From the NCBI GenBank assembly GCA_024280375.1, contig JAJRQF010000028.1:18447-82446 (forward strand): 64,000 nt of DNA, given 5' to 3'. Made by a program: the position numbers and the translations under genes. The number at the start of each line of letters is the position of its first letter. Within the stretch, counting starts at the first letter, position 1. Positions 18,766 to 27,873 of this stretch are shown piece after piece. Source of the DNA: Alphaproteobacteria bacterium. GTDB taxonomy: Bacteria; Pseudomonadota; Alphaproteobacteria; Rhizobiales; Rhizobiaceae. The notes beneath the pieces are model-generated. The model worked only from the letters and a program-made list of their open reading frames with translations. It had not been told where the DNA came from and did not search any database.

Positions 18766-21330
18766 CTATTGAACTTCCTGTGCCTCCTGCCCCGTATAGG
18801 GAGAAGGATCATTTCGGTCCATCGCGCCCGGGCGAAGATTGAACAGGATCAACAAAGGAGCCGCGATAAAGATTGATGAATACGTACCCACAAAAATGCC
18901 GAATATCATAGCGAAAGTGAATGATGCAAGAACTTCACCGCCGAGGAAATACAAGGCAACCAAAGCCAGCAACGTGGTCAACGACGTCAAAACTGTCCGC
19001 GATAGCGTGTGGTTGATCGACATATCCAAAAGGTCGGGGATCGACATCTTCTTATATTTTCTAAGATTCTCCCTAATTCGGTCGTAGACAACCACCGTAT
19101 CATTCAAGGAATAGCCTACGATCGTCAAAATCGCCGCAATAGATGATAAATTGAACTCCAATTGCAGAATGGCAAACATACCGATGGTCAAGATCACATC
19201 ATGTGTTGTCGCAAGAATAGCACCAATGGCAAACTGCCACTCAAATCTGAACCAGATATAGACCATAATCGCCATCAGAGCCGCAAATACAGCGATGCCT
19301 CCGGCTTGAGCAAGCTCGCCTGATACCGTCGGCCCAACAACCTCAACCCGGCGAAAATCATAATCAGCACTGAGCGCATCACGAACCTTTGTTACAACAG
19401 TTTGTTCGGCATTTTCGCCGCTATCTTGCGATTCTACCCGTATTAAGACTTCGTTCTTGGCACCAAATTCCTGCACTTGCACTTCGCCAAGATTGAGATC
19501 CCCCAACGTCGTTCTAATGGCTGCCACATCTGCCGTATCCTGTTTCGACTGAACTTCAAGCAATGTCCCGCCGCGGAAATCGATGCCCAGATTCAACCCG
19601 ATTGCCACAAACAAACCCAGTGATATTACCAACGTTGCTGTAGATGCCGGAAAGGATATTTTCCGTAATTTCATAAACTTGATGCTGGTTTTGTCCGGTA
19701 CAAACTTGATCAATCGTCTTGGCAATTCAGTTGGTCGCTTGATCTTGATCCACCATGACATCAGTAACCGGGTCAAGGTGAACGCTGTAAACACCGACGT
19801 AATAATACCAACAGCGAGCGTTACCGCAAAACCGCGAATAGGACCAGAACCCAGATAGAATAAAATAAATGCCGCAATCAGGGTGGTGATATTCGCATCC
19901 AAAATTGTGCCAAGCGCCTGCTTAAAGCCCGCATCAATGGATTGAATAAGCGATCGGCCACCGCGACGTTCCTCACGAATTCGCTCGAAAATCAGCACGT
20001 TGGCATCCACCGCCATGCCCATCGTCAATACGATACCGGCAATACCCGGCAAGGTAAGGGTTGCGCCAATAAACGACAGCACACCAATAATCATCACCAT
20101 ATTGGCCAGCAACGCAATATTGGCAAGAATACCAAGCGTACTATAGGCAAACAGCATAAACACCACCACGGCAATGGCGGCAATAATGGCGGCAATCTTG
20201 CCGGAATCAACCGAATCCTGTCCAAGGCCCGGACCAACCGTGCGCTCTTCCACAATCGTCAGGTCCGCAGGCAAAGCACCGGCACGCATCAGGATTGCCA
20301 GATTATTGGCAGTTTCAACGGTAAAATTACCGGAGATCTGACCGGAACCGCCCAAAATCGCCGAACGAATTACCGGCGCAGATATAACCTCATTATCCAG
20401 CACAATGGCAAAACGTCGGCCCACATTACGGGAGGAAATTTCGCCGAAACGTCGCGCACCTTTTGTATCAAAACGGAAAGTTACCAGCGGCTCATTGGTC
20501 TGTGGGTCAAATCCTGGCTGCGCATCAACGAGACTATCGCCATCCACCTCCACACGCTTTTTAATCACGTAGGGAATATTCTCATCTTCACTGGAATACA
20601 GCAACTCAGAATCAGCCGGTGGACGGGTTCGAAGTGCCTCCTGCGGGCTTGCCTCTTCATTGACCATTCGAAACGCCAGCTTAGCTGTTTTATCAAGAAT
20701 TTCCTTCAAGCGCTCAGGGTTATCAAGGCCCGGCACCTGTACGATAATCCGGTCATCGCCCTGCCGCTGGATAATCGGTTCTGTTGTACCAAGCTCATCA
20801 ATACGACGCCTGATTACTTCGATCGATTGGGAAACAACAGACTGCATACGGGATTCAAGACCATCATTGGTCAATTCAAATCTTAGTAGGCCCGGCTCTG
20901 GCTCACTCATTTCAACTTCAGTGATAATACCAGCGCCAAATAGTCCTGAATTAATCGGAGACGAAAGCTCTGTAAGGCGCCTTTTCGCTTCTTCCAGATT
21001 ATCAAGATTTCTGATTCGGACCTGAACAATTCGACCCTTGCCGGAAAGATTGGCGTAGCTGATCTTTTTCTCGTTTCTGGGCCGCAACAACGATTTAACG
21101 TCATCGCGCAACACTTCCAGCCGTTCGGCAACCACCCCTTCTCGCTCAACCTTGAGCATCAAATGCGAGCCGCCCTGCAAATCAAGGCCCAGCGTCAGTC
21201 GTTGTTTCGGTACCCAATCAGGAAATGCCTTTAAGGTACTTTCCGAGATCAGATTTGGTGCAGTAAACATGGCGGCAAGCACCACCACTGCCACGATCAT
21301 AACAACTTTCCAACGAGAAAAATGTAGCAT
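18766..21330 (-). CDS. secDF: Protein translocase subunit SecDF (fused)
   Basis: 854-residue fusion of SecD and SecF, which use the proton-motive force to finish protein export through SecYEG. The SecD half begins with a membrane helix and LTLGLDLQGGSHL, contains the periplasmic head (RIIVQVPGLDNPERL) and six helices with GMAVDANVLIFERIREE. The SecF half starts near residue 555 (FPASTATLVISLGLFV), with LGIDFRGGTLLE and the paired motif SLNDTVVVYDRIRENLR. Fused SecDF is common in alphaproteobacteria. yajC lies 70 bp upstream on the same strand, and the complex I assembly-factor-like genes follow closely. Confidence 0.97.
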   Translation of the reverse strand: MLHFSRWKVVMIVAVVVLAAMFTAPNLISESTLKAFPDWVPKQRLTLGLDLQGGSHLMLKVEREGVVAERLEVLRDDVKSLLRPRNEKKISYANLSGKGRIVQVRIRNLDNLEEAKRRLTELSSPINSGLFGAGIITEVEMSEPEPGLLRFELTNDGLESRMQSVVSQSIEVIRRRIDELGTTEPIIQRQGDDRIIVQVPGLDNPERLKEILDKTAKLAFRMVNEEASPQEALRTRPPADSELLYSSEDENIPYVIKKRVEVDGDSLVDAQPGFDPQTNEPLVTFRFDTKGARRFGEISSRNVGRRFAIVLDNEVISAPVIRSAILGGSGQISGNFTVETANNLAILMRAGALPADLTIVEERTVGPGLGQDSVDSGKIAAIIAAIAVVVFMLFAYSTLGILANIALLANMVMIIGVLSFIGATLTLPGIAGIVLTMGMAVDANVLIFERIREERRGGRSLIQSIDAGFKQALGTILDANITTLIAAFILFYLGSGPIRGFAVTLAVGIITSVFTAFTLTRLLMSWWIKIKRPTELPRRLIKFVPDKTSIKFMKLRKISFPASTATLVISLGLFVAIGLNLGIDFRGGTLLEVQSKQDTADVAAIRTTLGDLNLGEVQVQEFGAKNEVLIRVESQDSGENAEQTVVTKVRDALSADYDFRRVEVVGPTVSGELAQAGGIAVFAALMAIMVYIWFRFEWQFAIGAILATTHDVILTIGMFAILQLEFNLSSIAAILTIVGYSLNDTVVVYDRIRENLRKYKKMSIPDLLDMSINHTLSRTVLTSLTTLLALVALYFLGGEVLASFTFAMIFGIFVGTYSSIFIAAPLLILFNLRPGAMDRNDPSPYTGQEAQEVQ

Positions 21331-21400
21331 TATCTATCCGATAGTTCGTTAAATTTAGTAAGAGCTAAATGTACTGCGCTTTAATTGCCCGCAACTACAC

Positions 21401-21790
21401 TCACTTTTTTGTGGCGGATTTTTTGGGGTCTGGTTTTTTTGAACCAGTCTTTTTGTCCGACGCATCCTTGTTAGCCGCAACAGGAGCACCTTTAACCCGC
21501 ACATCGCTCAACATGCTGCGCAATACACGTACGCGCACATCTTTTGCCAACTCAACTTCCAGCTCATTATCATCGACCACCTTGGTAACTTTCGCCACCA
21601 GGCCACCGCCAGTAATAACGGTGTCGTTGCGGCGTATGGCGGCCAGCATCTCTGTACGTTTTTTTGCCTGTTGACGTTGCGGCCGAATGATCAAAAAATA
21701 CATGATCACAAACATCAGGACCAAAGGAATCAGCAAATCAAACCCACCGCCGCCGCCAAAACCTTGCGCTAAAATAGGTGAAACATTCAT
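21401..21790 (-). CDS. yajC: Preprotein translocase subunit YajC
   Basis: 129 residues with one N-terminal membrane helix (LLIPLVLMFVIMYFLIIRPQ) followed by the family hallmark RPQRQQAKKRTEMLAAIRRNDTVITGGGLVAKV. YajC joins SecDF in the Sec holo-translocon. The ATG is preceded by GAGGAT at good spacing. The C-terminus is a Lys/Ser/Asp-rich tail (KKTGSKKPDPKKSATKK), longer than in E. coli. First gene of the secDF run. Confidence 0.96.
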   Translation of the reverse strand: MNVSPILAQGFGGGGGFDLLIPLVLMFVIMYFLIIRPQRQQAKKRTEMLAAIRRNDTVITGGGLVAKVTKVVDDNELEVELAKDVRVRVLRSMLSDVRVKGAPVAANKDASDKKTGSKKPDPKKSATKK

Positions 21791-22003
21791 TTTGATATCC
21801 TCGAATTCTCTGGTTGCAGAAAGCGGTCAATCCGCTCATTCTATATTTTGCCGGACTATAATCATCGCGCGCGGCATTGCAATCTTTCACTTGGTCCAAC
21901 TGCGTTCATTTTTCAAGTCTGAAGTCAGGCTTTATCTGTGTTCTCAACCGTGATAAGCGAATTTTACGACGATTAGTTCGTTTTTTATTTTTTTGAGCCT
22001 GAA

Positions 22004-22885
22004 ATGAGAAGAAATTTGGAAAAAGATCCTGTCAAACTGCTGGTTGAAAAATTGGACCGAATCTCGGAGCTAATTGAACGAGGCGTTCCTAAAGCCAGCC
22101 CGAAAAACGATCTTGATATCGCCAGTGCCTTCATTTGGCAGCCTGAAAACCATTGGCTGAAGCCTGTTCAAAAGGTCAATCGGGTCGATATGAGTTTACT
22201 AAAGGGCATTGACCGTGTTCGTGATATTTTGAGCGCCAATACCGAAAATTTCGCAAATGGTTTCCCGGCAAACAATGCCCTGCTTTGGGGCGCGCGTGGC
22301 ATGGGAAAATCCTCACTGGTTAAGGCGATCCATGCCTCGATCAATCTTAAGCATGAAAACAATCCAATTAAGCTGATAGAAATTCACCGCGAAGATATCG
22401 AATCGCTCCCTGAATTGATGAATATATTGCGCGACCAATCTAGCCGAATCATTCTTTTTTGCGATGATCTCTCATTTGATAGTGACGACACCTCCTACAA
22501 ATCTCTAAAAGCGGCACTCGATGGTGGCGTTGAAGGTAGGCCTGAGAACACAATATTTTTCGCAACATCCAATCGCCGTCACCTTTTGCCCCGCGATATG
22601 ATTGATAATGAGCGATCAACCGCAATCACACCGGGAGAAGCGGTTGAGGAAAAAGTATCACTGTCGGACAGATTTGGCCTTTGGCTTGGATTTCATAAAT
22701 GCAGTCAAGATGAATATCTGGAAATGGTGGTCGGCTATGTTGAACACTATAAACTGGATATTCCAGCTGATGATTTGCGACAAAAGGCATTGGAATGGTC
22801 GACCACCAGAGGTTCAAGATCAGGCCGGGTTGCCTGGCAGTTTGTTCAGGATCTTGCGGGCGCGTTGCACATCAAAATTGACTAG
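22004..22885 (+). CDS. DUF815 family AAA-type ATPase
   Basis: 293-residue cytosolic P-loop ATPase. It has the Walker A motif GARGMGKSS near residue 93, Walker B IILFCDDLSF near 150, and the sensor-like block IFFATSNRRHLLPRDM, all typical of DUF815. The biological role of the family is not established. It is transcribed divergently from yajC. The TAG stop (22883-22885) lies within the left inverted repeat of a 117-bp element, so the last residues (HIKID) may have been trimmed or replaced by the insertion. Confidence 0.9.
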   Translation: MRRNLEKDPVKLLVEKLDRISELIERGVPKASPKNDLDIASAFIWQPENHWLKPVQKVNRVDMSLLKGIDRVRDILSANTENFANGFPANNALLWGARGMGKSSLVKAIHASINLKHENNPIKLIEIHREDIESLPELMNILRDQSSRIILFCDDLSFDSDDTSYKSLKAALDGGVEGRPENTIFFATSNRRHLLPRDMIDNERSTAITPGEAVEEKVSLSDRFGLWLGFHKCSQDEYLEMVVGYVEHYKLDIPADDLRQKALEWSTTRGSRSGRVAWQFVQDLAGALHIKID

Positions 22886-22998
22886 GGTCTGAACCCAATT
22901 AAGATTACGAACTGTGTTGGAGGTAAAATGGTTCAAATCAATGAGAAAAATACAGGCGATGCTGCACAGCCGTATTCCTAATTGAGTCCAGACCCTAG
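22882..22998. repeat. 117-bp MITE-like element RE1 with 20-bp inverted ends
   Basis: The left end CTAGGGTCTGAACCCAATTA (22882-22901) matches the reverse complement of the right end (22979-22998) at 18 of 20 positions. The left end supplies the TAG stop of the DUF815 gene. The interior holds a strong ribosome-binding site and a 17-codon ORF. No transposase is present; this looks like a non-autonomous mobile repeat. Confidence 0.7.
22928..22981 (+). CDS. 17-codon ORF inside RE1
   Basis: ATG at 22928 follows GGAGG (22919-22923) by four bases. The frame encodes MVQINEKNTGDAAQPYS and ends with a TAA that overlaps the right inverted repeat. It could be a translated micro-peptide or the leftover start of a lost gene. 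Only the ribosome site and the frame support it; codon evidence is too short to judge. Confidence 0.3.
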   Translation: MVQINEKNTGDAAQPYS

Positions 22999-23101
22999 AG
23001 CATATCTCGTTCATTGGCATTCACTCAATATGCTTTATCTATCTGTTTTCGCTTGGTCTTTATTCCTAAAACCGGTGCCCACTTTTAGGAGACAAGCTTT
23101 A
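22996..23101. repeat. 106-bp palindromic repeat RE2
   Basis: The element is bounded by TAGAGCATATCTC (22996-23008) and GAGACAAGCTTTA (23089-23101), which pair at 10 of 13 positions. Inside is the hairpin CCTAAAA (23065-23071) / TTTTAGG (23083-23089) with the loop CCGGTGCCCAC. It overlaps RE1 by TAG. The hairpin half recurs near pcm (RE3). The form resembles small dispersed palindromes common in rhizobial intergenic DNA. The rest of the DUF815-to-LysM gap (23102-23204) shows nothing clear. Confidence 0.65.
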
Positions 23102-23204
23102 ACCACCAGCAACGAGGGCCCACCCGTAGGTGAGCCCTGCTGGAGATCGCATTCAACCGTTGGCTAAAGAGCAAACAGTAAAATGCAATAACATTCGAGA
23201 GTTT

Positions 23205-24782
23205 TTAGGAGCGCTTAAGATGTTTAAGCGGGTTCACCGGATTTGAATTCTTGCGAAGTTCAAAGTGAATTTTTGGAATTGTCGCGGTGCCGGTTCGACC
23301 TGAGCGCGCAATCGTCTGGCCACGGCGAACGGTGTCACCCCGGCTCACCAGATTTCGGCTCGAATGGGCATACGCAGAAACCCAGCCGCCTGCATGGCGT
23401 ACCAATATCAGTTTACCGAACTCTTCCAGTTCACTACCGGCATAAATTACGGTGCCATTTTCAGTGGCCTTAACGGCTGTACCAACCGGCACGGAAATAT
23501 CAATGCCATCGTTTGGCGACCCATTTAGTTTGGAACCAAATTTAGAAACCACACGGCCTTTCGCCGGCCAGCGGAATTTGGAAACACCGGTTTGACTTGG
23601 CGTTGCAACTTTTTCCGATGCGCGACGCGCAATATTTGCTGAAACATCCGGGCGCGTATAAGGCACAGGCCGGTTGTTTTTGTTAAACTTGCGGTTGGCG
23701 CGGCGCGGAACGGCACTTGCTGTGCCGGTTACAAACGGATCGGACTTTTGCGTACTTGCAAAGGTCGATGATCCAGCCCCGGCTTGATTGGGGATTCTTA
23801 TTTTTTGGCCCAGCCGTACAACATCGCCACTCATGGAGTTTGCATCACGGATTGCATCTTTATTGACACCATATTTTTGCGCAATACCGCCCAACGTATC
23901 GCCGGATGAAACCAAATGAACCTTTGGTCCACCAATCGCTATCCGTCTGGTCGCAGGCGACGAAATATTTCGCGCGCTACGCCGGGTATTTGGCGTTGGT
24001 GTTGCAATATGCGACGTTGCCACTTCACCTTCATATCCACGAGAACTTCGTGACGCCCGAGTTTTATTATTGTTATCGGGTGCAGATACGGCAGCTTTTC
24101 TTGAATAGGTATAGGTCGGGATTAAAATAGATTGTCCGGCCGCAACATTGTTGGCGTTGGATATATTGTTAACACGCTTGATTTGTTTAACTGGCACACC
24201 ATATCGGCGCGAAAGGTTGTGCAGGTTTTCACCGCGGCGCAAGCGTACTCTCGTACCCCCAACAGCCGTCCAGCCAACTTTTGAAGCATCATTGGTAACT
24301 GAATTCGTTTGGCGATTGGCTACAGGCAACCGATCATTCAACTTTCGGGTTGAGGCCACTTTAGTGCGAACGGTCTCAAATTTTCCTTCGGGCAAATTTG
24401 GCGCAAGGTTCACAGGTTTGCCAATTGGCGCTCTCTCAATGACTGATTTCCGAACCACCTGACGCGCCCTCGGCTTCAAAGCTTTGCGGGAAATATCCCC
24501 CGGATAAGGCTGAGAAACCGCCACGCGTTTTCGAGCGGCTTTCTTTACCCGATTACCAGTAGATGCGGTCGTTAGACTATCGACATCACCGGGATAAGGC
24601 TGATTTGGAATATCCGATTTTCGAATTATCGAGCGCTGATTGCCAGTCGGCAAAGCGGCTGTATAGGGATCATCCAGCCGACTGAAGTCAGAACTACACC
24701 CCGCCCCCAATATGGCCATTATGGAAATTACAGCTGCCCGCGACATTAGTTTGCCACGTCTATTTGATACGCAATTACTCAT
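23205..24782 (-). CDS. LysM / degenerate LytM (M23) envelope protein, NlpD-like
   Basis: 525 residues. The signal ends in a lipobox-like AGCSS (Cys about 29), so it is probably a lipoprotein. Two LysM peptidoglycan-binding domains follow (from RRGENLHNLSRRYGV near 180 and SSGDTLGGIAQKYGV near 292). The C-terminal M23/LytM domain starts near 400. In that domain the first zinc ligand of active M23 peptidases is replaced (NDGIDI instead of HxGxD), while AYAH and HFELR remain. This is the pattern of NlpD/EnvC, which activate amidases and do not cut themselves. QPYPGD is repeated near 55 and 91. Role inferred: cell-wall splitting at division. Confidence 0.88.
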   Translation of the reverse strand: MSNCVSNRRGKLMSRAAVISIMAILGAGCSSDFSRLDDPYTAALPTGNQRSIIRKSDIPNQPYPGDVDSLTTASTGNRVKKAARKRVAVSQPYPGDISRKALKPRARQVVRKSVIERAPIGKPVNLAPNLPEGKFETVRTKVASTRKLNDRLPVANRQTNSVTNDASKVGWTAVGGTRVRLRRGENLHNLSRRYGVPVKQIKRVNNISNANNVAAGQSILIPTYTYSRKAAVSAPDNNNKTRASRSSRGYEGEVATSHIATPTPNTRRSARNISSPATRRIAIGGPKVHLVSSGDTLGGIAQKYGVNKDAIRDANSMSGDVVRLGQKIRIPNQAGAGSSTFASTQKSDPFVTGTASAVPRRANRKFNKNNRPVPYTRPDVSANIARRASEKVATPSQTGVSKFRWPAKGRVVSKFGSKLNGSPNDGIDISVPVGTAVKATENGTVIYAGSELEEFGKLILVRHAGGWVSAYAHSSRNLVSRGDTVRRGQTIARSGRTGTATIPKIHFELRKNSNPVNPLKHLKRS

Positions 24783-24856
24783 CGGTCTTCCCGCAGTTTA
24801 CTCATTACTACGAGATGATTAGATATTATTTACGTTAATCGAGGGTTAAGGACGAT

Positions 24857-24947
24857 CAATTCAATCAATATAGCCATTGATGCGTCCCTTTATTGTCGCG
24901 TGTCTTTATTCCCAAAACAGATCCCCGCTTTTGGGAGACAAGCTCTA
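24857..24947. repeat. Palindromic repeat RE3 at the 3' end of pcm
   Basis: Related to RE2: both share TCTTTATTCC, the hairpin, and GAGACAAGCT. Here the hairpin is CCCAAAA (24911-24917) / TTTTGGG (24929-24935), with a compensatory T-A to C-G change relative to RE2. On the minus strand the element begins TAGAGCTTGTCTCC, and its TAG is the stop codon of pcm. The left boundary is approximate. Confidence 0.6.
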
Positions 24948-25613
24948 GAGGAATTCCGCGATGCCTGAACGAAGCGGCGCCATTCTAACGGGAAACAAAT
25001 CCTCACGGTCAAACCGGCTCCCGACTTTAGTCAACCGGGTGAGCATTTGCTTTTCTTCGGGGTCGCCAATCGCCGTAAGCATGATACCGCCAGAAGTCAG
25101 ATGATCCAGATATTGACGCGGGAGACCTGAAAACGAACCATTGACGACAATACGGTCAAACAGCCGCTGATCACTAACCCCGTCCCGACCATCTGCCTGT
25201 TGAGCAATAATATTATCAATATCCAAATGCTCAAAACGCTGCTTGGCGCTCTCGATAAGTGAACGATACCGGTCGACAGTTACTATCTTTTTTGCAAGTC
25301 TGGAAATAATCGCAGCCTGATACCCCGTACCCGTGCCAACTTCCAACACCGTTTGATCAGATGAAATATCCATCGCATGCACCGTGCGAATAACCTGATC
25401 AACACCGGTCATCGATTGGCCGCAGTCCATTGGAAACGATCGCGAAAAATAGGGCTTGTCGATACAATGAACCGGTACAAAACGATCCCGCGGGGTCTGC
25501 TCAATGGCTTCAAGCAAATTGATTTCATCAATTCCCAACGCACGCAACCTCAACAAAAGCGCCATCAGCCCTTCGTTTTTTAACTGTCGCTCAAGTCCTT
25601 TTTGAGTCAGCAT
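24945..25613 (-). CDS. pcm: Protein-L-isoaspartate O-methyltransferase
   Basis: 222-residue SAM-dependent enzyme that repairs isoaspartyl residues in damaged proteins. It shows the SAM-binding motif VLEVGTGTGYQAAIISRLA near residue 80, the family block MDCGQSMTGVDQVI before it, and DRIVVNGSFSGLP after it. The ATG overlaps the surE stop as TAATG, so the two are translationally coupled; surE-pcm is a conserved pair. The TAG stop falls in repeat RE3. Confidence 0.92.
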   Translation of the reverse strand: MLTQKGLERQLKNEGLMALLLRLRALGIDEINLLEAIEQTPRDRFVPVHCIDKPYFSRSFPMDCGQSMTGVDQVIRTVHAMDISSDQTVLEVGTGTGYQAAIISRLAKKIVTVDRYRSLIESAKQRFEHLDIDNIIAQQADGRDGVSDQRLFDRIVVNGSFSGLPRQYLDHLTSGGIMLTAIGDPEEKQMLTRLTKVGSRFDREDLFPVRMAPLRSGIAEFL

Positions 25614-26380
25614 TACAAGGTGACCTTACTTACCGCATCGCCCAACCGGGCAAGATTATCCATATCCGTGAGATTGGTTTTCAACGGCGTTATCGATATT
25701 TTATTGTCAGCCAGTGCCTGAATATCGCTACCATTTTGATAGACCGGCTCCTTGCCCTGAAACCTAAGCCAGTAATAGGGGAAATTTCTCCCGTCAGCGC
25801 GCTCTTCGATATGGAGCGAGTGCATAAATTTCCCCTGACTGGCAACGCTGCATCCTTGCACTTCGTCCGGTGCGCAATTCGGAAAATTTACATTCAAAAA
25901 CGTACCCTCGGGCAAATCATAGTCAATCAGCTGCCGCAAAACGGCTGGCGCATGGGTTTCGGCCGTTTGCCAGGGCACAATGCGGCGGTCATCAAAATCA
26001 TAGCCTTGCGAAAGTGCGACCGACTTAATCCCCATCAACATACCCTCCATAGCACCTGCAACAGTACCGGAGTAATTGACAAAATCGCCAATATTATAGC
26101 CGGAATTCACCCCCGACAAAATAAGGTCCGGTGGTTCCGGCATCAACTCGCGAACCGCCATAATAACGCAATCCGTCGGCGTGCCATCCACCGCAAAACG
26201 CCGATCATCATATTTGCGCACTCGAAGTGGATGATTGAGTGTCAACGCGTGGGCAATACCACTTTGATCGGTCTGCGGTGCAACCATCCACACATCATCA
26301 GAAAGCGTGCGGGCAATCCGCTCAAGCACGTCAAAACCCTCGTCATGAATAGAATCGTCATTGGTGAGAAGTATGCGCAT
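25613..26380 (-). CDS. surE: 5'/3'-nucleotidase SurE
   Basis: 255-residue cytosolic metal-dependent nucleoside monophosphatase. It begins [16 protein letters not shown], the metal-binding Asp-Asp motif (usually NDDGI; here Ser replaces Gly). [12 protein letters not shown] and the catalytic loop [21 protein letters not shown] follow. It lies 38 bp downstream of serS and overlaps pcm by one base. Confidence 0.95.
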   Translation of the reverse strand: MRILLTNDDSIHDEGFDVLERIARTLSDDVWMVAPQTDQSGIAHALTLNHPLRVRKYDDRRFAVDGTPTDCVIMAVRELMPEPPDLILSGVNSGYNIGDFVNYSGTVAGAMEGMLMGIKSVALSQGYDFDDRRIVPWQTAETHAPAVLRQLIDYDLPEGTFLNVNFPNCAPDEVQGCSVASQGKFMHSLHIEERADGRNFPYYWLRFQGKEPVYQNGSDIQALADNKISITPLKTNLTDMDNLARLGDAVSKVTL

Positions 26381-26418
26381 TAAAAATCCAGATTAAGTAA
26401 ATGGGATTGTCGTTTGAT

Positions 26419-27693
26419 TTAACCTATTTTTTCAATGCTGCCCATATAGGGCTTCAAAGCATTGGGCACCGTTATTGAACCATCTTCGTTTTGATAGTTT
26501 TCAAGCACAGCAATTAACGCCCGGCCAACAGCAATGCCAGAGCCGTTTAAAGTATGGCAAAATTGAATTTGTTTCTCACCGTCCACCCGGTAACGCGCAT
26601 TCATGCGGCGGGCCTGATAGTCATCGCAGAGCGAACAGCTGGAGATTTCGCGATAGGCTTTTTGCCCCGGCAACCAGACTTCGATATCATAGGTCTTACG
26701 GGCAGATATACCCATATCGCCGGTACATAGAACCATAACACGGTAATGCAGATCAAGCCGTTTCAACACTTCCTCGGCGCAGGAAAGCATGCGCTCCAAT
26801 TCGTCCTTGGAACCTTCTTTGCCGGTTACAGAAACCATTTCCACCTTGGGGAATTGATGTTGGCGCAACATGCCCCTGGTATCACGTCCGGCAGACCCAG
26901 CCTCGGAACGAAAACACGGCGTAAGCGCCGTTACCCTGATTGGCAATTCATCGGCCAGATAGGTTTTCTCCCGCGCAAGATTGGTAAGCGGAACCTCAGC
27001 CGTCGGAATAAGCCAGCGGCCATCTTCGGTACGAAACAAATCTTCGGCGAACTTAGGCAGCTGCCCGGTTCCAAATACAGCCTCGTCGCGCACCAAAAGC
27101 GGCGGATTGATCTCGCTATAGCCATGCTCTTCAGTGTGCAAATCAAGCATGAATTGGCCAAGTGCCCGTTCAAGCCGCGCCAGCTGACCGCGCAATACAA
27201 CAAATCGGCTGCCTGAAATTTTTGCAGCCGTTTCAAAATCCATCAAACCAAGGTCTTCACCAAGTTCAAAATGTTCCTTCGGCTCATAATTAAAATCGCG
27301 CTTTTCGCCAAATGTGCGGATTTCAACATTATCATTTTCATCCGCACCTTCCGGCACATCATCAAATGGCAGGTTGGGCAATTGGGCCAAAGCATCGTCC
27401 AGCGCGGCACTCAACGCCTTGCCCTCTTCTTCACCATCACGAATAAAAGATTTCAGTTTGGCAACCTGCGTAATTGCCTCTTGAGCGGCCGCTTCATCGC
27501 CGGATGCTTTGGCCTTGCCAATTTCCTTGGAAGCAGCATTGCGGGTTTCCTGAGCTTCCTGCAGCTTGGTCACATGGGCGCGACGCTTGTCATCCAGCTC
27601 GATCAACCGGGCCGAAGATGGAGCCGCACCACGTTTTACCTGTGCTGCGTCAAACGCTTCAGCGTTTTCTCTTATCCATCTGATGTCAAACAT
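26419..27693 (-). CDS. serS: Seryl-tRNA synthetase
   Basis: 424-residue class II aminoacyl-tRNA synthetase. The N-terminal coiled-coil arm (about residues 30-105) binds the long tRNA variable arm. Class II motif 2 is near [24 protein letters not shown], and motif 3 is [22 protein letters not shown] near the C-terminus; [19 protein letters not shown] lies between. Downstream of tatC by 180 bp, a gap with no recognised element, and upstream of surE. Confidence 0.97.
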   Translation of the reverse strand: MFDIRWIRENAEAFDAAQVKRGAAPSSARLIELDDKRRAHVTKLQEAQETRNAASKEIGKAKASGDEAAAQEAITQVAKLKSFIRDGEEEGKALSAALDDALAQLPNLPFDDVPEGADENDNVEIRTFGEKRDFNYEPKEHFELGEDLGLMDFETAAKISGSRFVVLRGQLARLERALGQFMLDLHTEEHGYSEINPPLLVRDEAVFGTGQLPKFAEDLFRTEDGRWLIPTAEVPLTNLAREKTYLADELPIRVTALTPCFRSEAGSAGRDTRGMLRQHQFPKVEMVSVTGKEGSKDELERMLSCAEEVLKRLDLHYRVMVLCTGDMGISARKTYDIEVWLPGQKAYREISSCSLCDDYQARRMNARYRVDGEKQIQFCHTLNGSGIAVGRALIAVLENYQNEDGSITVPNALKPYMGSIEKIG

Positions 27694-27873
27694 ACTTCAC
27701 CTGATTTTGCGGCCGTTTTGGCCATTAAGTTAAAATTGTAGATAGGATATTTTACCGGAATGAAAACCGGAATCACACATATTTCGAGATCAAATACCCC
27801 ATCACCCGCACCAAGTAAAATAAATTACCATTGGAGATCGAGAAGAAACATCAAATTCAAACATTCAAGAGTG

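Noticed and set aside
19942..20886. 314-codon plus-strand frame opposite secDF
   Set aside because: It is a shadow of secDF; its translation is His/Asn/Arg-rich with no recognisable domain.
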